From Deltaproteobacteria bacterium (GTDB lineage: Bacteria > Desulfobacterota > Desulfomonilia > UBA1062), in NCBI GenBank assembly GCA_018433085.1, contig JAHDRW010000019.1, forward strand, positions 124,001 through 188,000: a stretch of 64,000 bases of DNA, read 5' to 3'. The number at the start of each line of letters is the position of its first letter. Within the stretch, counting starts at the first letter, position 1. Position numbers and translations under genes: made by a program. Below are positions 1 through 8,055 of this stretch, in pieces. Below the pieces are notes generated by a model. It was not told the origin of the DNA. It did no database searches and saw nothing but the letters and a program-made list of their open reading frames with translations.

Positions 1-2
1 GG

Positions 3-485
3 GTGTGCCTCCTGATGCTGGGCACGAACGATGTGAACAGCTCGGTCGTGCCCGATTTCCTGATGAGGCGGATCGGCGGTGTCGTGGGGTACGAGGATGA
101 CGATTTTCTCAAGACCCGCGAAAACCTCATCGTCATACTCACCCAATTGCAGGAAAAAGGCGTTGTCACCTATCTCTCGAAGATTCCACCCAACCGGAAC
201 CGGGGAGGGGAATCCCTTTTCGGCATCGACAGGATCTTTTTCAACCGCAGGCAGGTGCAGGAAAAGCTCGACCTCTATACCCGCATGGTCAATGCGCGGA
301 TCGATGAGATCTATGCGTCGCATCCCCACATTGTCCGAAAGGGACCGGATTTTCACACCCTCTTCAAGGAAAGGAGCGATGTCTGGAACCGGGACCTCAT
401 GCACCTGAACACCCTCGGATATCGCTTCATGGCCTGGACATGGGCCGAACTCCTGAGATCGGAAAAGATCGACATCCAGATCTGA
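3..485 (+). CDS. SGNH/GDSL-family hydrolase, C-terminal part (5' partial)
   Basis: This is the C-terminal portion of a serine esterase/lipase-like hydrolase of the SGNH superfamily; the gene begins upstream of the window. A GTND block near residues 7-10 resembles conserved block III (oxyanion Asn). A DLMH sequence at residues 131-134 fits block V, which carries the catalytic Asp and His. The nucleophile block (GDS) would lie upstream and is not visible. The substrate cannot be told from this part; such enzymes often deacylate lipids or polysaccharides. The apparent GTG at the left edge is probably an internal Val codon. The next gene starts about 155 bases downstream on the same strand. Confidence 0.6.
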   Translation: MCLLMLGTNDVNSSVVPDFLMRRIGGVVGYEDDDFLKTRENLIVILTQLQEKGVVTYLSKIPPNRNRGGESLFGIDRIFFNRRQVQEKLDLYTRMVNARIDEIYASHPHIVRKGPDFHTLFKERSDVWNRDLMHLNTLGYRFMAWTWAELLRSEKIDIQI

Positions 486-640
486 ACGCATGCCCCGGAA
501 TCACGGACTTGCACAGCGAGCCGGGCGCTTGTGCCTTTTCGGGAAATCGTATAAGAATATTCTCATGGAACAGGCATGTAACAGGCTCAGGCCCTCAGAG
601 GGCGGATCGATTTTTACGACGCGCGATGCCGGGGTTCGGC

Positions 641-1912
641 ATGTGTGACACCTTTGCCGTGGGCGAGGCGGCGACTGAAGCAGGCAGCCGGATTTTTGCC
701 AAGAACTCGGATCGAGAACCGGATGAAGCCCAGGTCGTCATTTCCTGTCCCGGAAAAGAACATTCCCGCCACCAGGAGGTGAGGTGCACCTATATCAGCA
801 TCCCCCAGGCACCGGAGACCCGCGGCGTCATGCTCTGCAAGCCGTTCTGGATCTGGGGCGCCGAGATGGGGGTGAATGAGAAGGGTGTGGTGATAGGCAA
901 CGAGGCCCTGTTCACGAAGAGCAAACCCGAGAAGTCTCCGGGTCTCATCGGCATGGACCTGGTTCGGTTGGGACTGGAGAGGGCAGATACGGCCCGTGAG
1001 GCGGCCGATGTCGTCACCGGCCTCCTGAGGCTCTACGGGCAGGGCGGCCCGTGCGGCTACCGTGACAAAAAGTTTACCTACATGAACTCGTTCCTGATCA
1101 TGGACCGTAACGAGATCGTGGTGCTGGAGACCGTGGGGCGGGATTATGCCATGAAGTATCATCAGGACTTCGCCGCTATATCCAACGGGATCACCATCGG
1201 TCGCGACTGGAAGAAATCGAGCTTGCCCTGGGGAACGGATTTCCAGGCGTTCAGCGACCCTCTCATGACCTGGTTTTCCGGCAGCCGGATGAGGAGGGAG
1301 TATGTCATGGAGCGTATCGACCAGCCCGATGATACCTTTGCCGTGAGCGATGCCTTTGAGATCCTGCGCGGGCACCGGGGCGGCCGTCCCTTCAGGGGTC
1401 TGAATCACGATGTGTGCATGCACGCGGCAGAGCCCTTCATTCGAAGGTCGCACACCACGGGTTCGCTGGTGGTGGAGCTGGACTCCTCGTCAGGCTTCAG
1501 GATCTTTGTCACCGCGGGGTCCTCGCCCTGTCTCACCACCTTCAAACCGGTCCTGTCCGGGAACATGCCGGCCGGAATCGATCAGGGCGGGTTCCGGTAC
1601 AGTGACGACTCGTACTGGTGGCGGCACGAGGCCTTCCGCGTACAGGCCCAGATGCGTTTGTCAAGGGTACAGGAGCCGCTCCTGAAGGAGATCCTGGAGC
1701 TGGAGGGCGATTATTGCCTGACCATGCCCTTCTCTGCCTGGGAATGCCGGGACAGGGCGCTTCAGTCCATGAGCCAGGAGGCATTCTTCCGTTCCTCCAC
1801 CCTCGAGGCCTCGTGGCTGCAGGTCTTGAAGGGAATGGCAATGGATCGAAGGCCGCTGCACAACGCCTTCTGGAAGAAGGCGGCCAGGAGAAACGGCATT
1901 CCACTCGAATAA
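641..1912 (+). CDS. Secernin-like peptidase C69 family protein
   Basis: This protein of about 423 residues resembles the secernin branch of the N-terminal-nucleophile peptidase family C69 (dipeptidase/acylase relatives). The chosen ATG puts Cys at residue 2 (MCDTF), the expected nucleophile after Met removal. An ATG 15 bases upstream (626) is possible but would bury that Cys. Characteristic segments follow: a FAKNSDR block, CTYISIPQ, and WIWGAEMGVNEKG with GNEA, which closely match animal secernins. No signal peptide is seen, so it is probably cytoplasmic. The substrate is unknown; amide or peptide hydrolysis is inferred from the fold. The ribosome-binding site is weak. It stands alone between unrelated genes. 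Confidence 0.75.
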   Translation: MCDTFAVGEAATEAGSRIFAKNSDREPDEAQVVISCPGKEHSRHQEVRCTYISIPQAPETRGVMLCKPFWIWGAEMGVNEKGVVIGNEALFTKSKPEKSPGLIGMDLVRLGLERADTAREAADVVTGLLRLYGQGGPCGYRDKKFTYMNSFLIMDRNEIVVLETVGRDYAMKYHQDFAAISNGITIGRDWKKSSLPWGTDFQAFSDPLMTWFSGSRMRREYVMERIDQPDDTFAVSDAFEILRGHRGGRPFRGLNHDVCMHAAEPFIRRSHTTGSLVVELDSSSGFRIFVTAGSSPCLTTFKPVLSGNMPAGIDQGGFRYSDDSYWWRHEAFRVQAQMRLSRVQEPLLKEILELEGDYCLTMPFSAWECRDRALQSMSQEAFFRSSTLEASWLQVLKGMAMDRRPLHNAFWKKAARRNGIPLE

Positions 1913-2040
1913 CCGGTGTACCTGATGCAGGCAGCGCCTCCTCATGACCCGGAAGGATCCGTTCCCCCCGGTAGGGTCTGAACATGATCCAGTGCATCCG
2001 GCGAGCCCGCGAAGCATCAGGGGTGACTGTAAATAATAGA

Positions 2041-2069
2041 TTGCAATAACTGAGGTATTTATATATCTT
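2041..2069 (+). promoter_or_regulatory. Possible sigma-70 promoter upstream of the SCP2-like gene
   Basis: TTGCAA (2041-2046) and TATCTT (2064-2069) are separated by 17 bases in a locally AT-rich stretch within the non-coding region 1913-2208. Each hexamer matches the consensus at about four of six positions, so this is only a candidate. The first downstream start codon is at 2209. Confidence 0.3.
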
Positions 2070-2208
2070 ATAGGCTGATATTTCGGGTGCATGGTCAGGG
2101 CTTATCGGTGGCGGGCAAGGTTCCCGGACGCGCCTGATGTGTATGCCGGTGAGCGGCCATGCGCATGTCGGCAGGATGAAGCGTGGACAACAGGAGGAGG
2201 CATGGGAA

Positions 2209-2775
2209 ATGGATAGTGTTCTCAATCGCACGGTAGCCCGGATTCGATCGCTTCCCGGATTCCCGGATTTTCAGGCCGGGGTGAAGCATGTACTCTGCTC
2301 TACGGTGCTTTCCGTTCTGGGTCCGGCCTTCGAGGTGGTCGGGAGGCACGTCCCGGAATTCCGGAAAGAGATCGAGTCCTGGGAGGAGGGGAGGCGGTTC
2401 TCCCTCGGGGTCTTGCCGAAGGGCCCCGCCATTACCCTGGAAAAGAGGGGGAATACGATTCACTACCTGGGCAAGGGGCTGAGGTCGCCGCATATCACCA
2501 TGTCGTTTAAGAACTACGACTCGGCTTTACTGGTGCTGATGAGCGTCATGGGATCGCACCAGGCCTTTGCAGAAAACCGGATCCTTGTCGAAGGTGATCT
2601 GGCAAAGACCATGGAGATCAACCGGGTGGTGAACATCGTCAATGCGAATCTCCTGCCCGGCATGGTCGTGAAAAAGGTACTGAAAGGGCCGCCGAAGATG
2701 ACGCTGAAGAACTATGTCAACAAGGGCAAGGTGTATGCCGGGCTCGTTCCGGCGGTTGTCAGGCACTTGATATAA
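2209..2775 (+). CDS. SCP2 sterol-transfer-like lipid-binding protein
   Basis: This 188-residue protein has a central region (about residues 65-150) that resembles the SCP-2 sterol-carrier fold: a strand-rich segment followed by an SFKNYDSAL helix and a LVEGDLAKTMEINRVVN helix that typically closes the hydrophobic pocket. It is probably a soluble acyl-CoA or lipid binder; no enzyme motif is visible. The ATG at 2209 is preceded by a strong AGGAGGAGG site (2192-2200) at eight bases, which favours it over in-frame starts further upstream. Only 25 bases separate it from the iron-dependent alcohol dehydrogenase gene, suggesting co-transcription and a role in handling a lipid alcohol or aldehyde (inference). 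Confidence 0.6.
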   Translation: MDSVLNRTVARIRSLPGFPDFQAGVKHVLCSTVLSVLGPAFEVVGRHVPEFRKEIESWEEGRRFSLGVLPKGPAITLEKRGNTIHYLGKGLRSPHITMSFKNYDSALLVLMSVMGSHQAFAENRILVEGDLAKTMEINRVVNIVNANLLPGMVVKKVLKGPPKMTLKNYVNKGKVYAGLVPAVVRHLI

Positions 2776-2800
2776 CATCATATCCAGCCAGGAGGGTCTC

Positions 2801-3976
2801 ATGATACCCCACTACTATCAGCATTTCTGCCCGGTGAAGATACTCTCGGGCCATAACGCGGTGAGCAATATCCCGTATGAGATGGACATACTGGGTTGCA
2901 GGAGGGCCATGGTCGTTACCGACAAGGGCGTGGTGGATGCGGGTCTGATCAACCTTGTCAGGGAGGCCTTCGCAGACTCGGACAAGGAGATCGCCTGTGT
3001 CTTCGACGAGGCCCCGCCGGATTCAAGCAACCGGCTCGTGAACAAGCTCGCCAAGCTCTTTGAAAAGGAAAAGTGCGACTGTTTCCTGGCAGTGGGCGGC
3101 GGGAGCGCCCTGGACACGGCGAAAGGGGCGAACATCGTGATCTCCGAGGGCACTGACGACATCCTTTCGCTCCAGGGCAACGAGATCATCAAGAAAGCCC
3201 TGCTTCCCATGATCGCCGTTCCCACAACCTCGGGCACCGGCTCTGAGGTGACCAAGGTGGCGGTGATCTACAACGAGGAAAAGAACGTCAAGATGGCCTT
3301 TGTCTCCGACCGGCTCTACCCCAGGGTCGCGGTTCTCGATTCCCGGATGACCATGACCGTGCCGCCCAAGCTCACCGCCGCAACCGGAATGGATGCGCTC
3401 ACCCATGCGATGGAGGCATATACCTGCCTGCAGAAGAACCCCATAGACGATGTTTTCGCCCGGGCGGCCATCGAACTCATCCGCAAGTATCTCGTGCGGG
3501 CCGTGGAAAACGGCAGGGACGAGGAGGCCCGTCTCGGTATGGCAAATGCCTCGCTGCTGGCAGGCATTGCCTTTTCCAACTCCATGGTGGGCATGATCCA
3601 TGCCCTGGCGCATGCCTGCGGAGGCGTATGCCACGTTCCTCACGGGATGGCCAATGCCATTCTTCTCCCCCACGGGCTCGAATACAACATCTCCGGCATT
3701 CCCCGCTACATTGCCGAGCTTTCCGGAATGCTGGGCGGATCCATCGAATACATGGAGGAAAAGGAGCAGGCCATGGTCACGGTCTCCCTGGTGAAAAACC
3801 TTCTGGGCAGGGTCAGCCGGATCAGCGGCCTGCCCGTGAGACTGAGAGATGCCGGGGTCACGGAGGATAAGCTCCCTGCTATTGCTTCTGCCGCCATCAA
3901 TGACGGCGCCATGGCGTTCAACCCCGTGGAGGTGAGCTATGACGAGGCCCTGGAGGTGCTGAAGAAGGCGTATTGA
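2801..3976 (+). CDS. Iron-containing alcohol dehydrogenase
   Basis: This is a full-length (391-residue) member of the Fe-dependent group III alcohol dehydrogenases, which interconvert alcohols and aldehydes with NAD(P)H. The cofactor loop GGGSALDTAK lies at 99-108 and the family motif PTTSGTGSEVT at 141-151. By alignment with FucO the metal ligands are Asp198, His202, His267 and His281 (contexts DALTH, HALAH, PHGMAN). The start has an AGGAGGG site about seven bases upstream. It follows the SCP2-like gene closely and probably shares its transcript. The natural alcohol cannot be read from sequence; the lipid-binding neighbour hints at a long-chain or isoprenoid substrate (inference). Confidence 0.9.
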   Translation: MIPHYYQHFCPVKILSGHNAVSNIPYEMDILGCRRAMVVTDKGVVDAGLINLVREAFADSDKEIACVFDEAPPDSSNRLVNKLAKLFEKEKCDCFLAVGGGSALDTAKGANIVISEGTDDILSLQGNEIIKKALLPMIAVPTTSGTGSEVTKVAVIYNEEKNVKMAFVSDRLYPRVAVLDSRMTMTVPPKLTAATGMDALTHAMEAYTCLQKNPIDDVFARAAIELIRKYLVRAVENGRDEEARLGMANASLLAGIAFSNSMVGMIHALAHACGGVCHVPHGMANAILLPHGLEYNISGIPRYIAELSGMLGGSIEYMEEKEQAMVTVSLVKNLLGRVSRISGLPVRLRDAGVTEDKLPAIASAAINDGAMAFNPVEVSYDEALEVLKKAY

Positions 3977-4268
3977 TAAGCACCCGGCTCTTTCTTTCAA
4001 AGAGGGAGCAGGCTCTCACTCAACAGGACCGGGTACCGGCGAAAACCCGCCAGAGGTTGTTTTTTCGATATTGTGCCCGGTCTCGACAGGGCCCCATAAG
4101 GTAAGAACCCGCGCCCAGGGCTGCAACGCGAATGGTTTGTGAAACGTTTCTGGCCGGTTGCATGACAAGGTTCAAGGGGTTATTATCTTCTGTATACGGA
4201 ACAGCTACTCAGACCACAGCACGGAACGCGGTATGGGATGCTTTCCATGCCCGGGGAGGGATGATGGG

Positions 4269-4913
4269 ATGAGAGATAGATACGGCATCATAGGGCCGCT
4301 TTATGACGTGGTCGCCACGATATACAGCGCCGGCCGGATCGACCGGTGCAAGCTCGCCATGCACGACCGGATCAAGCCCGACGACCAGGTACTCTTCGCC
4401 GGGGTAGGGCAGGGGATCGATGCCATTGCGGCGGCCGAGCGGGGTGCCCGGGTAACGGTGGTTGATCTTTCCCGGTCCATGCTCGATATCTTTTCCCGAA
4501 GGATATCCGGAAGGCACTTTCTCCATCCCATAGAGATTCTTCACACGGATATCCTCAAGTACGATGAATACGGAAAGTTCGACATGGTGTTTGCCAACTT
4601 TTTCCTCAATGTCTTCACCCGCCCAATGGTCATGGCCGTTATCGAGCATCTCGTCAAGCTGGCAAGGCCGGACGGGTACATGGTGGTGGGTGATTTTGCC
4701 CTTCCATCGGGCAGCGCCGTTGCCAGAACCGTGCAGGGCCTTTACTGGTACATCGCGGATATTTTCTTCGTGCTTACCTCCAGGAATGCCTTCCATCCCG
4801 TGTATGACTACCGGACCATGCTGAAAGGTCTGGGACTGAAGATAGAAAGGGTAAGGTATTTCCGGCTCCTCTTTGATGACCGGTACTACTCGATTCTCGC
4901 CAGAAAGGTCTGA
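4269..4913 (+). CDS. Class I SAM-dependent methyltransferase
   Basis: This 214-residue protein has the Rossmann-like methyltransferase core. Motif I is FAGVGQGIDAI (about residues 44-54), the acidic end of strand 2 is VVDLS (about 66-70), and a FDMVFANFFLN motif IV-like segment is followed by PDGYMVVGDF. The C-terminus (RTMLKGLGLKIERVRYFRLLF) resembles quinone or small-molecule methyltransferases of the Ubi/Men type, but the substrate cannot be assigned. The ATG at 4269 was chosen for a GGGGAGGG site just upstream; an earlier in-frame ATG at 4158 adds a sequence without family similarity. It lies between the dehydrogenase and the HMG-CoA reductase gene, with about 290 and 385 non-coding bases on either side. 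Confidence 0.75.
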   Translation: MRDRYGIIGPLYDVVATIYSAGRIDRCKLAMHDRIKPDDQVLFAGVGQGIDAIAAAERGARVTVVDLSRSMLDIFSRRISGRHFLHPIEILHTDILKYDEYGKFDMVFANFFLNVFTRPMVMAVIEHLVKLARPDGYMVVGDFALPSGSAVARTVQGLYWYIADIFFVLTSRNAFHPVYDYRTMLKGLGLKIERVRYFRLLFDDRYYSILARKV

Positions 4914-5297
4914 GCCGGACAACCGGCGCTGTGAGCCGCTTTCGCGTACCTGAAGCGCGCCTCTTTATCCGATACGGAGACTCAAGCATGGCCCGGTCCG
5001 GAAAAGGCCGCAGGCCCCGCCGGTCAAGAAAAGTTCTGCTCATAAGAGTGAAAAAGTTTGCCCATGAAGAAAATATCGCACCGATATCAAGAATGGCATA
5101 ACTAGATGATATTAAATATAATAAAAATCTCAATAACAGTTATTACCTGATATTAGCCTAGTAATTGTTTCGTGTTTTTTGCCAAAAAAATTGGCACGTT
5201 TTGTGATTATCCCTTCCTGTGACAGAGGTATCCCGGAAGCAGGACAGAAGATTCACCAATTGGAATTGCATCAGGTTTTTATGAAAGGAAGGGAGTT
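4914..5297. other. Non-coding leader of the HMG-CoA reductase gene, partly AT-rich
   Basis: No gene is visible in these 384 bases. Positions about 5095-5220 are strongly AT-rich against a GC-rich background. They contain a short inverted repeat (TGCCAA, five A, TTGGCA at about 5180-5196) that runs into TTGGCACG (5191-5198), a perfect match to a sigma-54 -24 element. The -12 position reads GTGA rather than TTGC, so a sigma-54 promoter is not established. The region probably carries the promoter for the HMG-CoA reductase gene. Confidence 0.5.
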
Positions 5298-6905
5298 ATG
5301 AGAAATACCATCACTGAGCACAAGGTAAGGTCACTCAGCAGTATTTCAGAGTTCAAGAATCCAGTTGCCATCTCTCCTATTATACTGAAGAAAATATATT
5401 CCAGCGGCAGTCTGATGAACTGTGATGATGGGGTGGGTTTCCGCATCAAGAACCAGATCCGCGATGCCATGCTCACCGGGGTTCATCGGATTGCCATCAA
5501 TGGAACAGAGATCTCCCTGAACGATATTTTTGTGGGGAAGAACGGCTCGAGGCTCAGGGCAGACATGATCGACAAGGACAATGGGATCTGTTTTCCCCTT
5601 GGCGAGGACATCCAGATTCATGTCTCCATCGAACCCCTTCACAAGAATCAGGAACATCACATCAGCCTGGGCATAGACACCGATCACTTCGGCATGCTGA
5701 GCCTGGATGCAACCGACACGGTCATGGAGACCCGGGCCGACCAGAGCCGCATCCCATGCGTGAAGGAAGCCAATTATGAAATGGAGATCGTTCACAAGCG
5801 CCAGGAGTTCGTGGAGAACTTTTCGGGCGTGAAGCTGCATCACATCAAGCATCACTCGTTCGATCCGGCCATCACCAGGGGAAACATCGAGAACTTCACC
5901 GGCGTGGCCCAGATTCCCATGGGGTTTGCAGGCCCCATAAAGGTCAACGGTGAATACGCCAAGGGCGAGTTTCTCATCCCGCTGTGCGCAAGCGAGGGAA
6001 CCCTGGTGGCCTCCTACAACCGCGGCATGAAGATCATCAACATGTCCGGAGGCATCACCACCACCATAGTGGAAGATCAGATGCAGCGCGCCCCGGTGTT
6101 CGTGTTCGAGTCATCCCGGCAGGCCAGGGATTTCTCCCTGTGGCTGGACGAGCACATGGACGAGATCCGCAGTCAGGCGGAGTCGGCGTCCAAGGTGGCC
6201 AGGCTCCTGGATATAGAAAAGTATCTGGCAAGCAAGTTCGTCTACCTGCGGTTCAATTATTACACCGGCGATGCGGCGGGGCAGAACATGGTGAGCATGG
6301 CCACCTTTGTCGCCTGCAGCTGGATTCTATCCCAGTACAAGGAGATCAAGCACTTCTACATGGAGTCGAACATGGCTACCGACAAGAAGTGCTCACAGAT
6401 CAATACCATGAACACCAGGGGAAAACGGGTGGTCGCCGAGTTCACCGTGCCCCGCGATATACTGATCCATCACATGCGGGTCGATCCCGACACCCTGGTC
6501 TACCACAGCCAGGTGGCAAATCTGGGAGCCTTCATGGCGGGGTCATCCAGCAACGGTCTGCATTGCGCCAACGCACTGGCCGCATTGTTCATTGCAACGG
6601 GCCAGGACGTGGCGAACGTGGCCGAGGCCTCTACCGGTCTGATGTATACCGAGGTAACGCCCGAGGGCGACCTGTATGCCTCGCTGACCCTGCCCTCGCT
6701 CATCGTGGCCACCTATGGAGGAGGAACCGGACTGCCCACGCAGAGAGAATGCCTCGAGATACTCGGATGCTACGGCCAGGGCAAGGTAAGGAAATTCACT
6801 GAAATCGTCGCCGCAGTAGCCCTTGCCGGGGAGCTTTCCCTGGCGTCGGCGATCTCGTCACTCGATTGGGTTACCAGCCACGAGCGGCTGGGGAAAAACC
6901 GCTGA
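5298..6905 (+). CDS. HMG-CoA reductase with N-terminal extension
   Basis: This enzyme would reduce 3-hydroxy-3-methylglutaryl-CoA to mevalonate with NAD(P)H, or run in reverse. The catalytic region (about residues 165-535) has every core element: ENFTGVAQIPMGFAGPI at 198-214, catalytic Glu233 (CASEGTL), GDAAGQN at 324-330, Lys363/364 (TDKK), Asp437 (GQDVANV), GTGLPTQ at 476-482 and His528 (TSHERLG). These motifs read closer to the class I than the class II form. Residues 1-164 form an extra, probably beta-rich region that I cannot assign; no membrane segment is seen. No other mevalonate-pathway gene lies in the window. A GGAAGGGAG site precedes the ATG. The next gene starts 26 bases downstream. 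Confidence 0.9.
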   Translation: MRNTITEHKVRSLSSISEFKNPVAISPIILKKIYSSGSLMNCDDGVGFRIKNQIRDAMLTGVHRIAINGTEISLNDIFVGKNGSRLRADMIDKDNGICFPLGEDIQIHVSIEPLHKNQEHHISLGIDTDHFGMLSLDATDTVMETRADQSRIPCVKEANYEMEIVHKRQEFVENFSGVKLHHIKHHSFDPAITRGNIENFTGVAQIPMGFAGPIKVNGEYAKGEFLIPLCASEGTLVASYNRGMKIINMSGGITTTIVEDQMQRAPVFVFESSRQARDFSLWLDEHMDEIRSQAESASKVARLLDIEKYLASKFVYLRFNYYTGDAAGQNMVSMATFVACSWILSQYKEIKHFYMESNMATDKKCSQINTMNTRGKRVVAEFTVPRDILIHHMRVDPDTLVYHSQVANLGAFMAGSSSNGLHCANALAALFIATGQDVANVAEASTGLMYTEVTPEGDLYASLTLPSLIVATYGGGTGLPTQRECLEILGCYGQGKVRKFTEIVAAVALAGELSLASAISSLDWVTSHERLGKNR

Positions 6906-6931
6906 AGCGTTCAGGAAGAAGGAGGAAGATC

Positions 6932-8008
6932 ATGGAAAGTACGGTACGGCTCTCGACGGCCCATGCGCAGGTCCTGGAAAAACAGTGTGCTCAGGCGGTT
7001 CCCCTCGATGTCCAGAAGGCAAAGGCGCGGCTCAGGGAGATCGGAATCGATATGTTCAGCTTCGATGAGCGGATCGGGTACCTCAAGAAATACGGGAACC
7101 ACTGCCTGTCCTTTTCGGCGTTTCAGCAGAACATGCATTTCTTCGACATATCCGGTATCGGTTACATCGCGTACATGAAAAAATGGGGTACCCGTTTCGT
7201 GCTGGCCGACCCGGTGTGCCATAAGAGCGATCGGGAGTTTCTGGTGGGGGAGTTTCTTAAGGACCGGGCGAATACGGCATTCATCCAGATATCCGAATCG
7301 TTCAGCAATCTTCTCCATGAAAGGTTCGGCCTCTACGCGACCCAGTTCGGAATCGAGAGCATCATCGACCTGAAGGACTGGAGCCTCAAGGGAAAGAAGA
7401 AGCAGGTTCTCCGCACCTCCATCAACAAGGCGCAGAAGGACGGGGTGCATTTCATGGAGATGGACGGAGAAATCATCGACGACGAACTCACCAGGGAGTG
7501 GCTGCGCACCAGGAAGGTGAGGCGCAAGGAGGTCGTGTTCCTCATCAGGCCCAGAGACCAGAAGTACCAGGAGGGAACGAGGAGATTCTATGCCTTCCTG
7601 GATGGCGAGCTGCTTGGGTTCATCCATTTCGATCCGGTGTACGAGGACGGGAGGGTTATCGCCTACGTGCCCAACATCTCACGGTTCTCTCCGAAGTTCA
7701 AGCAGGGGATCTTCTATCCACTCATGGTCCACGCTATGGAGACCTTCCAGTCGGAGGGGGTCCCTTACCTCTATCTCGGCCTCTCTCCCATGGTCGCGGC
7801 GGACGAAGACATGCCCTGCGAGTCGAGGATCCTGAAATGGATGGTGCGGCTCCTCTATAAGTACGGGAACATCCTCTACAGCTTCAAAGGCCTCCACTTC
7901 ACCAAATCGAGATTCGCGGGCACCGAGGTAAAGACCTTCTGCGCCCACCGGGAGTGGCTGCCGGCAAAATCCATGCTCACGGTATTCAGGATTTCGAACA
8001 TCATCTGA
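6932..8008 (+). CDS. DUF2156 protein (phosphatidylglycerol lysyltransferase C-terminal-like)
   Basis: This 358-residue soluble protein resembles the DUF2156/LPG_synthase_C region, the cytoplasmic GNAT-fold part of MprF that transfers an aminoacyl group from tRNA to a lipid. Family-like segments are NKAQKDGV in the first half, FYAFLDGELLGFIHFDPVY in the middle, and YLGLSPM with KGLHFTKSRFAG near the C-terminus. It lacks the multi-pass membrane flippase domain of MprF, so it would act from the cytoplasm. Its acceptor is unknown. The ATG has a GGAGGA site. It starts 26 bases after the HMG-CoA reductase gene, so the two are almost certainly co-transcribed, which suggests a lipid-related pathway (inference). 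Confidence 0.7.
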   Translation: MESTVRLSTAHAQVLEKQCAQAVPLDVQKAKARLREIGIDMFSFDERIGYLKKYGNHCLSFSAFQQNMHFFDISGIGYIAYMKKWGTRFVLADPVCHKSDREFLVGEFLKDRANTAFIQISESFSNLLHERFGLYATQFGIESIIDLKDWSLKGKKKQVLRTSINKAQKDGVHFMEMDGEIIDDELTREWLRTRKVRRKEVVFLIRPRDQKYQEGTRRFYAFLDGELLGFIHFDPVYEDGRVIAYVPNISRFSPKFKQGIFYPLMVHAMETFQSEGVPYLYLGLSPMVAADEDMPCESRILKWMVRLLYKYGNILYSFKGLHFTKSRFAGTEVKTFCAHREWLPAKSMLTVFRISNII

Positions 8009-8055
8009 TCTGAATATGTGGGTGATATCTTTCAGAAGGTTTTTCAGGGGAGTGC

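Noticed and set aside
5191-5206. A sigma-54 promoter before the HMG-CoA reductase gene, as an annotated feature
   Set aside because: The -24 element is perfect but the -12 element lacks the GC dinucleotide. I kept it only as a low-interest finding.
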